Source: Cytophagales bacterium
Lineage (GTDB): Bacteria > Bacteroidota > Bacteroidia > Cytophagales > Thermoflexibacteraceae
Assembly (NCBI GenBank): GCA_013298985.1
Contig: JAAFJS010000035.1
Span: forward strand, 1 to 34,074
Reading direction: 5' to 3'
DNA: 34,074 bases
The notes below the pieces were generated by a model. That model was not told where the DNA came from, searched no databases, and was given only the letters and a program-made list of their open reading frames with translations. A program made the position numbers and the translations under genes. Shown piece after piece: positions 22,516 to 32,100 of this stretch (position 1 is the first letter of the stretch; each line of letters begins with the position of its first letter).

Positions 22516-23472
22516 ATGAAAAAACTTACAGCAACCTCGATAGTTGGTAAAATAGCAGAAAACGCGTATCAGGTCAAAGAGATAGCCCAAAACCTCTGCT
22601 ATGGGGCAGATACTCCACATAAGTACGGACATTTTTTTGAATTGGCGTGTAAAGAAAGGTATTTTAAAAAAGGGAAGCAATATATTCATAACGCATTGGT
22701 TAGTAATTGTTTGGGTGATTATAAGGCGCACGTTCTCATTTTGCCAGAAAAAGCAGATTTCCTGACGCGTGAATTAGCAGATGCCAATATAGCCCCTTTG
22801 CCCTATTCGTACATGGGCTTGGCTCAGTCTTATGCGAAGCCCAAACTTATTTTTCCAGTGCATCGCTTTTTTTTGAAATGTGCCTTTGATACGGAAAAGC
22901 ATTTTGTGCTTGATGACTCTATTGTTTTGCATTTTGAGCCTGCTACCCCCATCAATTATTGCTTCGCAAGTCTTTACTTTCAGTCGCATTTAGCGCGTTT
23001 CTTGCACCAAAGCACGCGAAAATCAATGCAAAGTATTAGTGTAGAAGACATTGGCAATCTATGTTTCCCTAAGCTATCCTTGTCAGTCCAAGATTCACTT
23101 TTGCCTGTAATTGACCGTTTGGCATTTATGTATCGTGTTTTTGAAGCAGAAAAATTATCGTTTTGGCAGGCTTTTGATGTGTATTTTTTTCAAACTAATA
23201 TCGAGATAAGCCCTCTCCAAGATACTTTTTTTGAGTATAACCGCCCGCTATTTTGGCAAAAAATAGATGAATTGAGAAAAATTGGAGGTATAAAGGACTA
23301 CAAAGCAGATAGGAAAAAGGCAAAATATTTGGAGAAGGATTTTGATAGTAGTCAGTTCAGACTCAAAGCAATGCAAGCGCAAATTCAGCAAACAGAAAAA
23401 ATATTTAATCAAGTGCTTTACCAGCACTACAACTTAACGGAAGAGGAAATAAAACTGGTAGAAAATGGATAA
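22516..23472 (+). CDS. stand-alone target-recognition (S-subunit-like) protein
   Basis: The 318-residue protein lacks nuclease and methyltransferase motifs but resembles the recognition half of the upstream enzyme. PKLIFPVHRFFLKCAF leads to a strand-helix pattern, then ISVEDIGNLCFPKLSLSVQDSLLPVIDRL, which lines up with the VPIPQIDLEKQQLV segment of the enzyme and with the helix after each recognition domain in HsdS proteins. Both proteins end with YNLT-x-EEIKLVENG, and the last 45 bases of the two genes are alike. The gene starts 73 bp after the enzyme gene and has its own promoter. It may give the enzyme an alternative specificity or act as a modulator; alternatively it is the leftover of a partly deleted second enzyme gene. 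The N-terminal 90 residues are not recognised. Confidence 0.7.
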   Translation: MKKLTATSIVGKIAENAYQVKEIAQNLCYGADTPHKYGHFFELACKERYFKKGKQYIHNALVSNCLGDYKAHVLILPEKADFLTRELADANIAPLPYSYMGLAQSYAKPKLIFPVHRFFLKCAFDTEKHFVLDDSIVLHFEPATPINYCFASLYFQSHLARFLHQSTRKSMQSISVEDIGNLCFPKLSLSVQDSLLPVIDRLAFMYRVFEAEKLSFWQAFDVYFFQTNIEISPLQDTFFEYNRPLFWQKIDELRKIGGIKDYKADRKKAKYLEKDFDSSQFRLKAMQAQIQQTEKIFNQVLYQHYNLTEEEIKLVENG

Positions 23473-23609
23473 TGATGAAAACACTTTGCAAATGCCTGTA
23501 TTATTGAGGAGAAAATTGTACATTAGTTTTTATTTGAATAAAAAAAGTAAATCATTTTAAACCATACAAGGGAATGTTTGTCAAAGGAATAAAAAAACTG
23601 ATAAATCCA

Positions 23610-24716
23610 ATGAAAAGATTATTTTTATTACTATTTATATCCTTTGTAGCTTTTGGCTGCAAGAAAGGTACTACGGTAACTCCTTCGGCTGATAGCACTA
23701 CGGGGCTTTATTTTCCTCCACTTAACTCAAGCACGTGGGAAACTACCACTCCACAGGCTTTGGACTGGAACACCAATAATATCAATGACTTATACACCTT
23801 TTTAGAACAAAAAAACACAAGAGCATTTTTGGTGCTGAAAGATGGAAAAATAGTCCTTGAGAAGTATTTTGGTAATGACATTCTCAATAGACCATTTACC
23901 ACGAGTGGGGTTTGGTATTGGGCATCGGCAGGCAAAACTTTGACTTCTTTTTTGGTAGGCAAGGCGCAGGAAGATGGCTTTTTGAAACTTTCTGATAGGT
24001 CTTCTCTCTACTTAGGCAAGGGCTGGTCTTCACTGACTGCGACCCAAGAAGATGCTATTACGGTACGCCACCAGCTCACTATGACCACAGGACTCAACGA
24101 CGGCGTTCCTGATGATGACTGTACTCGCCCCGAATGTTTGAAGTATCTTGCGCCCGCAGGCACGCGATGGGCATATCACAATGCGCCCTATACTATTTTA
24201 GACAAGGTAGTGAGCAGTGCTACTAAAAGAACTTTTAGCGATTATTTTAACAGTAGCCTCCGCGACAAAATAGGCATGGACGGATTTTGGCAAGCCTCTG
24301 GCAGCAACAACGTTTATTTTAGCACCCCCCGCGCTATGGCAAGATTTGGTTTGCTCGTACTCAATAAGGGCAAGTGGGACAAAGAAGTAATTATGAAAGA
24401 CCAAGATTACCTCAATGCCATGACCAACACTTCCCAAAACCTAAACCTGTCGTACGGCTACTTGTGGTGGCTCAACGGCAAGGCAAGCACAATGGTGCCT
24501 ACCTTACAAACTGTTTTCCCTCGTGTGCTTACCCCCAATGCGCCTGCGGACATGATAGCCGCCATGGGCAAAAATGGACAGCAACTCAATATAGTTCCCA
24601 GTAAAAACTTGATAGTAGTGAGAATGGGAGATAGTGCCGATAGTTCTGGTGGCTCGGCAGTAGCCATTGTTTTGCAAGACGAAATCTGGGGGAAGCTAAA
24701 CGGCATTATTAAGTAA
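23610..24716 (+). CDS. serine-hydrolase lipoprotein of the beta-lactamase (class C-like) family
   Basis: The 368-residue protein starts at 23610 with a lipoprotein signal, MKRLFLLLFISFVAFGC, Cys17 being the likely lipidated residue. The preceding in-frame start at 23574 would spoil the signal peptide. The serine-penicillin-recognising fold is marked by S106-A-G-K109 (YWASAGKTLTSF), Y189-H-N191 (RWAYHNAPY) and a C-terminal MGKNGQQLNIVPSKNLIVVRMG strand pair in the place of the KTG box. Members are esterases, D-aminopeptidases or low-activity beta-lactam hydrolases; the substrate cannot be assigned. It lies upstream of a peptidoglycan amidase gene on the same strand, 91 bp away, which hints at, but does not prove, an envelope role. 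Confidence 0.92.
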   Translation: MKRLFLLLFISFVAFGCKKGTTVTPSADSTTGLYFPPLNSSTWETTTPQALDWNTNNINDLYTFLEQKNTRAFLVLKDGKIVLEKYFGNDILNRPFTTSGVWYWASAGKTLTSFLVGKAQEDGFLKLSDRSSLYLGKGWSSLTATQEDAITVRHQLTMTTGLNDGVPDDDCTRPECLKYLAPAGTRWAYHNAPYTILDKVVSSATKRTFSDYFNSSLRDKIGMDGFWQASGSNNVYFSTPRAMARFGLLVLNKGKWDKEVIMKDQDYLNAMTNTSQNLNLSYGYLWWLNGKASTMVPTLQTVFPRVLTPNAPADMIAAMGKNGQQLNIVPSKNLIVVRMGDSADSSGGSAVAIVLQDEIWGKLNGIIK

Positions 24717-24750
24717 AATTTTGTGATGAAATAAAGAGGATAGAAAATGA

Positions 24751-24758
24751 TACCTTTG
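24751..24758 (+). promoter_or_regulatory. -7 box before the amidase gene
   Basis: TACCTTTG fits TAnnTTTG and lies 49 nt before the ATG at 24808. The closest TTTG upstream (24720-24723) is 27 nt away, more than the usual spacing. Confidence 0.35.
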
Positions 24759-24807
24759 TGCGTTAATTTTTGGAAATTTGATTCAAACCACAACCATTTT
24801 AGTTTGT

Positions 24808-25437
24808 ATGACACATCTTTTTATATCCTTTCTCTTTTTTATTGGTTTCTGTACGCATGGGCTACAGGACGAGCCAAAAATCAAGCAAAGGCACTTGGCG
24901 GACAAGTGTTCGCGCGCCCGCAATGGCGAGGAAATCAGCCGAGTGATGTTACACTTTTGCAGTATTGCGCCCGAAGAGCCGAAGAATCCCTACGATTTGG
25001 ACAAGATTTTGAGTCTTTTTGAGCAGTTGGGTGTTTCGGCACACTACATTATCCATCGCGACGGACAGATTTATGAGTTGGTCAGCGAAAAGCGCGTGGC
25101 TTACCACGCTGGCAAGGGCAAATTGCCTTTTTCGCCTGCCTTCGAGAATAGCTTGAACGGACATTCGGTGGGGATAGAAATGACCGCCATTGGCTCTGAA
25201 AAAGATATGGAAATGTTTATGAGCAAGGCAAGGTATGCCGAGCTTGACAAAAAGCTGATTGGCTTTACGGAGGCGCAGTATCAGTCGCTGGATTGGTTGC
25301 TCAAAGACATCATGGCGCGCAATCCCGCGGTCAAGAAAGACCGCCAGCATATTGTAGGGCATAATGAATATGCGCCAAGCAGACGCACCGACCCAGGCGA
25401 GCTATTTGACTGGAAAAAGATTGGGTTACAGCCATAA
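24808..25437 (+). CDS. N-acetylmuramoyl-L-alanine amidase (Amidase_2/AmpD type)
   Basis: The 209-residue protein has an N-terminal hydrophobic segment (MTHLFISFLFFIGFC) that may be a signal peptide or membrane anchor. The in-frame start at 24778 would put polar residues before it, so 24808 is preferred. The amidase fold is clear: VMLHFCS with zinc ligand His49, SAHYIIHRDGQIYELV with the AHY signature, VAYHAGKG, SVGIEM, and IVGHNEYAPSRRTDPGELFDW with zinc ligand His185 and probable third ligand Asp195. It cleaves the bond between N-acetylmuramic acid and L-alanine in peptidoglycan or its fragments; a periplasmic location is likely. A strong terminator follows 29 bp after the stop. Confidence 0.93.
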   Translation: MTHLFISFLFFIGFCTHGLQDEPKIKQRHLADKCSRARNGEEISRVMLHFCSIAPEEPKNPYDLDKILSLFEQLGVSAHYIIHRDGQIYELVSEKRVAYHAGKGKLPFSPAFENSLNGHSVGIEMTAIGSEKDMEMFMSKARYAELDKKLIGFTEAQYQSLDWLLKDIMARNPAVKKDRQHIVGHNEYAPSRRTDPGELFDWKKIGLQP

Positions 25438-25466
25438 GTGTTTTATAATCAAATTTTTAAATTAGA

Positions 25467-25501
25467 AGCAGAGAGCATTTTAAATGTTCTCTGCTTTTTT
25501 T
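25467..25501 (+). terminator. rho-independent terminator after the amidase gene
   Basis: AGCAGAGAGCATTT (25467-25480) pairs with AAATGTTCTCTGCT (25482-25495) through 14 positions including one G-T, and a run of seven T follows. It closes the lipoprotein-amidase unit. Confidence 0.9.
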
Positions 25502-26114
25502 GATTTTAAAAAGTGTTTCATTTTTATTGATGTAATAATTTTTATTTTTTTTGACCATTTTTAGTTTTCTGTCATGTTAATTTATTGTTAAAACGAGAGA
25601 AGTTATTGTCATTGACATCTTAATAAAAAAATATTAAATCTTAGAAAAATCCTATATTTGTTATTTGGGCGATATTAACGTTATGAAAATAATTTGATGG
25701 TATTTTTCCAATATATTATATTACTATTTTAATTTTTGATGACTCTTTTTTCTAAAACTATTTTTTAAAATATTGATAATAAAGCTATTATATGCAAATA
25801 TATGTATATGTCATTCAACAAATAAATATAGGGGACATAAGAGTATAGACCATTAAAAAAAATTGATGAAAGTAAAGAAGATAAAAAATAATTTAGATTT
25901 TTCTAAGATAAAATTTGATTATTAAAACTTTCTTTGTACTTTTTACGTAAAAAATTGTAAAAAATTTTATTATCAAATTTAAGTGTATTATATTTGAAAA
26001 TAATTTACACAAAGTCTGCTTTACCATTACATTTAGTCTGACATATTACAAATTGTGAGTTTTTAAGATTAAGAATCACTACTTTCTAAACAAGTGTAAA
26101 CCCTTGTAAACATT
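25502..26114. other. 613-bp AT-rich non-coding region before the giant gene
   Basis: No convincing reading frame, tRNA or long repeat is seen. Two exact -7 boxes occur, TATATTTG at 25653-25660 and at 25989-25996; the second is 119 nt before the giant-gene ATG and would give a leader of about 110 nt. Neither has a good TTTG at the -33 distance. The extreme AT content is unlike the flanking genes and may mark a regulatory region for the large operon or gene downstream. Confidence 0.5.
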
Positions 26115-29100
26115 ATGAAAAAATTATACGCATCAGTTATCACCTTTTTTATGCTTTTTATGAGCATAGGAACAGCTTTCGCTCAATGTTCTAATATCAG
26201 CACTTTGAACTGCTCACAAATCAAGGTTGCTACGCCTGTGGCACTTAACTTTAATAGTGCTGTGGCAGGAACTATTGCCAATACAGGCTTCACGATGGTC
26301 GACGCACCTACCAATGGAGGCACAGCCACGCCCAATGCGCCAGGCTTAGATGCTACCAAGCTGACCTTGACGGGTGGTGGGGCATTAAATATTAACACTA
26401 CAGCAGGGATTATGTCTAATGCGGTAAACTCCCAACTCAACGCGCTGGGGGTAGGGCTGGAGCCGATACCTGGTCGCAAATATGAGATGGTTACTCGCAT
26501 CAATAATTTACCTACGATTGCTACTAACTCTTTCCAGCAGGGCGGGATATGGTTTGGGTTAGATGAAAGTAATTACATCAAACTGGTAGCCATAGCTAAC
26601 GGTGGTACAGCAAATGTGCATGACATTCAGCTTGCTTATGAATCTGGAAACGTGATAGGTACTAATTTTGTTGCAAATGATGTAGCCGCTGCAGGTACGA
26701 ATCTGGTACTCAAACTCACCATAGACCCTAATGCTAAAACTGCTTTGGGCGAATACAGCACAGATGGAGGTACTACTTTTACAGCCATGACCCCAATTAC
26801 TGGTATTGGGAATAATATTCTGAATGGTAAGGTAGTTGCTGGGACAGGCGGACCTACAAACAGTATAAATTTTGCAGGTGTTTTTGCCACTAATCGCAAT
26901 TCAGGTACTTCGCTTAATTATTTGTTTGATTATTTTAATATTAATGTATTCCCTGCCAATGTTGTTTTATCTACGACGAATACCACGATTGATATTATTC
27001 AAAACCAATCTCAGTCAGGGAGTATAGATATTACTACTTCGGATAATCAACTTATTACGCTGAATGTAGATGCCAAAGATGGACTTAACAATACGCCTAC
27101 ATGGATTAAGAAAGGTGGTAATTTATTAAATAATTATGCTTACACACTAAATGCAAGCCCTGAGTTTGTGTTTGATTTAGATGCTACAGGGCTTGGGGTG
27201 GGTAGTTATCCTTGTAATATTACGTTTTCTGCGCCAGGTTATAATAGTGCCGTTCTTCAACTTACCTTACGCGTATCTGCGGCAGGTACACGTCCTTTTG
27301 TTACGGCTTCTACGCCTGCTAACTTGGCAACGAATGTTACACTTAACTTTCCTTTTTCAGTATCTGCCAATAGCATTGTCTATCCTAATGCAGCAGATGC
27401 CAATATTTTAACTTCTTCGGTAAACGCTACGAATGTGAAGCTATCAAGGCTTGATGCAGGTGGTGTGCCTGTCGAAAATGTCCCTGCTACCGCTATCAAT
27501 GATACTGGTGGGGGAGATGCTATTACCTTTACAGCACTTAATCCCTTATTGCCAAATACAAAATATAGCTTTAGTATCACAGCAGGCGTAACGACTACAA
27601 TGGGAACACCATTTATGCCCTTTACAATGACTTTTACGACAGGCAACCTGTTGATAGGCAATGGCGTAGGTACAGATTTGAGTGGTGTTAAGTTTAATAA
27701 GGTAGATTTAGGAACTACTGCACGCGGCAGATATCCTACATTGGTTTTTGGTCCTGATGGAAAATTGTACGGAACAGGCATGGACGGTACAATTACACGA
27801 TGGGCTGTAGCTTCCGATGGGACACTTTCTAACAAAGAAATATTAAATTCTATTTTTAATGCAAATGGAGCGCGCTTTATCATGGGCTTGGTTTTTGACC
27901 CTGCCTCGACTGCGGGGAATTTGATAGCTTATGTTACACACAGCACACCGACCATTACTGCGGGTCCAGAGTGGGACGGAAAAATTACACGTCTTTCTGG
28001 CGGCACTTTGCAATTAGCCCAAGACCTCGTTATAAATCTTCCAAGGTCAACGAAAGACCACTTGACAAATAGCTTGACGTTCGGTCCTGATGGCAATTTG
28101 TACATTGCCCAAGGAAGTAATAACGCAGCAGGCGCACCAGATGCAGTTTGGGGCTTTCGGGCAGAAAACTTGCTGAGTGGTGCCATCTTAAAATTAGACT
28201 TACAAAAACTTTTTGTTTTACCCCTTCCGCTTAATGCTCAGACCAGTCAAACCCAAAGTGTGATAGATGCTGCTCCCGCAAACTCCATCACCATGAGTGA
28301 CGGGACTTATAACCCCTATGCTACAAACTCTCCACTTACTATCTATGGGAGTGGCGTTCGCAATGCGTATGATTTGGTTTGGCACTCTAACGGTATGCTC
28401 TACGCACCAGCCAATGGCACTGCGGCAGGAGGCAATACGCCCGCTTCGGTAGTAGGTACAAGGCGACCTGATGGCACTTTTTATAGTACACCCACGATTG
28501 GTGCTACTAATGATATTCAGGTACAAAGAGATTGGCTATTCAAACTGCCCATGAAAACAGGAAATACGCCTATGCAACAATTTGTAGGCTACTATGGACA
28601 CCCTAACCCACTTCGCGGAGAGTATGTAATTAACAGAGGCTCTCCTGACAATGTTGATTATCCCGCAGGCACAGTTGCTGATGTTAATTATAGAGGTGCC
28701 GCGTTTGATTTTGAGTATAACAAATCACCTGATGGGGTGATAGAATACACGAATAGTGAAACTTTTGGTGGTTTATTAAAAAACAAGCTCATCGTAGCAA
28801 GGTTTAGTGGTGGTAGTGATTTGATAATATTAGAGTTAGACCCCACCACCAAAGATGTATTGAAAGCAACCACAGGCTTGGGAGGAATGATAGATTTTGA
28901 CAATCCACTTGAGCTAATAGAAGACCCTAAAACAGGGAATTTGTATGTTTCTGAGTACGACAGAGATAATAATGGAGTTGCTACCATTACACTTTTGCGC
29001 GCACCACAACGCTTTATCACCATCAACCCTTGGCAACTCAGCTTTACAGGAATGCAAGGCAAGTCTGTTCCTTCACAAACCGTAAATGTTTCTGTGAATG

Positions 29101-32100
29101 GAGGTAATCCTGGTACTATCAAATTAAGCAAAAGACCACAAGATACATGGTTAGTACTACCAGATGTAGTAAAAACAGGAGATTTTTATACAGTTACACC
29201 CACAGACCCCAACGTACAAATACAAGCAGGGGTTGTAAATATAGGCGTAAACCTTGCAGGCTTGACTCCTGGCGTTTATCAAGGGCAGATTACCGCCTCT
29301 ACCACCAATTATTCCTCTGCTATTTTGAATGTTTACTTACGGGTGAATGCGCCTAATGCTACCACACCACCTTCAATAAGCCTTACTTTTGAAGGTAATT
29401 CTCCTTCTCTGAATCTATTTCAAGACCAGGCTACAGGTAAGATTAATACAGTTGATAATAGTGGGTTAGGCATTGTTAGCACAGAGTTTAGCATCAATGG
29501 AGGCTCTTTCCGACCTTACTTGGGAGCAGTGTTAATCAATGAGATAGGTACATTTACGCTGGTAGGCAGGACAACAGATGGCAATAACAATACTACTACT
29601 ACATCACCTACTACCATTCGAGTCGTGGCATCTGTTCGTTCGGGGGCAAAACTTTATGCCCAAAATATGGACGGCTTCCCCGAAGATGACCACTTGTCTT
29701 TTTCCAGAATTCAAGTTCCTTTTAAAAATGCAGGACCGAACTTTGCCGCAAATCACGATATTGTTACATTGAGGTTACATAATAATGGAACAAATAACCT
29801 CATTATCAATAATTTAGTAATGTCAGACGCAGCTAAGTTCTCTATCTTTACATTGAATAACCTTGCCTATACGCCCTCACAACTACCTTTTACGGTATTA
29901 CCTGATGGTTTTGTAGATGTGCAGGTACAATTTATCGCCCAGAATTTAGGGGGCAGAGATGTTACTAATGTCAATGCTGGTGTAAATGGCTCCAATAACA
30001 ATGCTCACGAAACCTTGACCATCGTTTCCAATGATGATGTGAGTTTCCCTAACAAAGTAATTTATTTACATGGTTTGTGGATGCTACAAGGAGAAAACCT
30101 TTTTGAACCTAATATGAGTGAGATTATTGACGCTTTTGGTTTAAAAACAGATATTGGATTTTTGCACACACGCGATGGAAGTATTTATACCACCCCTATT
30201 GCAGATGAGGTAATTTCACCGAGATTCGTGCAGGCAGACCCTGACAGACCCATTTATCTGAGGCAGTTAAATGCTTATCATGGATGTTGTAATAGTGGTG
30301 TAAGGAGTTATTGGGTAAATACAGCTAATGTATCTACAGAACTCACCAATCACTTAGATGTAGATTCACAGTCTTTATTACCGCGCCGTTCGGCAAGGGT
30401 TTATTCTCCTACATTTGCGAACTACGGACCACCCTCAGAAAATACTTTTACATCTACCAACCCTTTCATATTTAGAATAAATAATGATTATACAGATAGA
30501 ACTCGAAACCATATGGGCTGGGTGGGCTTGCGTGTTTGGAAGCTAAGAAATGCCAAAGGTTTTGTGATTCCTAATGCCTACATCATGGCGCATGACTTTT
30601 TGGGTACAGGTTCAAACTTTGACTATAATGATGACGGCTATGTAATGACCAATGTAAAGCCTGAGTTTGGAAGTGCATTTTTCTCCCCTTTGCTGACTGA
30701 CAAAGAGCATATAGATTTTGGTAATGCCAATACAGGCTCAAGCACTTCTACACCAGTAGTCATTACTAACGGAGGTGTATTAGCCAATAACGACCCAAGC
30801 ATCACTATCTCTCGTTTGGAAATAGTGGGCGATAGCAAAGACGAATTTTCTACTGCACTGCCTCCAACCTTGACCTTGACGGCAGAGGTAAATACCACCT
30901 TTAATGTAACATTTACTCCTCAAACTATGGGGCTTAAAAATGCTGCCTTATTGATACACTATAACAGTGGCGACTCCCCGTTGAGGATTCCTTTGTATGG
31001 AGTTGCTGGCGCAAATTGCTTTACCACCGTACTGGTCAATAGAGTCAAAATGTCGCTTAACACGAATCCTCCTCCAGGTGCTATTACACTCAACGGCAAA
31101 ACATGGATTGCTGACCAGCCATTTAGAACAACAATCCCTGCAACTCATTATCAGCTTGATAATATCGCTGACATGAGTACCAAAATCAAAGGCACAAATG
31201 ACGATGCTATCTATCGTTCTTATATGTCTTCTTCTGCTGATTTACGCAAATATACCTATGCTTTCAAAGATGCAAGCAATCAAAACTTACCAGATGGTTT
31301 TTATTGGGTAAGGTTACACTTTGCAGAAAACTATTGGACGGCAAGTGGAAAAAGAATCAATGATATTTCCTTGGAAGGTCAAAAAGTGCTTCCTGGTTTT
31401 GACATCTATCAACAGGTAGGCTTTAAAACAGCCTTGGTCAAAGATTTTTATATTGAAATTACAGGAGGGTCGCTTAACTTAGAGTCTGTACCTTTGGTCG
31501 ACCGCCCAGCAATTAGTGGCGTAGAGATTTTCCGATTTGACCAAAGCTCTACGATGACCATCAGTGCGTCAAATATTATTGCGCCGCCTTGTGGTGCTAC
31601 ACAGGGTAGCATTACGCTGCAAGCCAATAATACGGCTAATCCTGTACTTTATAGGATAGGACGTTTAGGAAATTACCAAACTTCCCCTACTTTTAACAAT
31701 TTGGGGGCAGGTAGCTACACTTTCTTTGTCAAAGAAAATATTGTAGGTGGTTGCGAGGTGTCCAATACCTTTGTTATCAATAGCTTACCAAGCAATATCC
31801 AATTTAGCACTACTCCTAAAGATGCTGACTGCGGAGATAAAAATGGTTCAATCATCGTAAGTAACATTACTGGTGGTTCTGCACCTTATACGATTACGTG
31901 GAGTCATGACGGTAACCTTTTAGGTACTTCTGCTACCAATTTATCATCTGGTAGCATCACTGTTACTGTAAAAGATGTCTTTGGCTGTAGCAATGTAAAA
32001 ACAGTGGCTGTTGGCAAAGAGGTATGTCCTGTAGTGTATGCTGTCAATGCTTTTGGTGGAGCTACTACGACTAATGGGGTAAATTTTGTAGCAGATAACC

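Noticed and set aside
25600-25660. Sigma70-like TTGACA at 25612-25617 as an E. coli-type promoter
   Set aside because: No matching -10 at 17 nt, and the phylum uses a different consensus.
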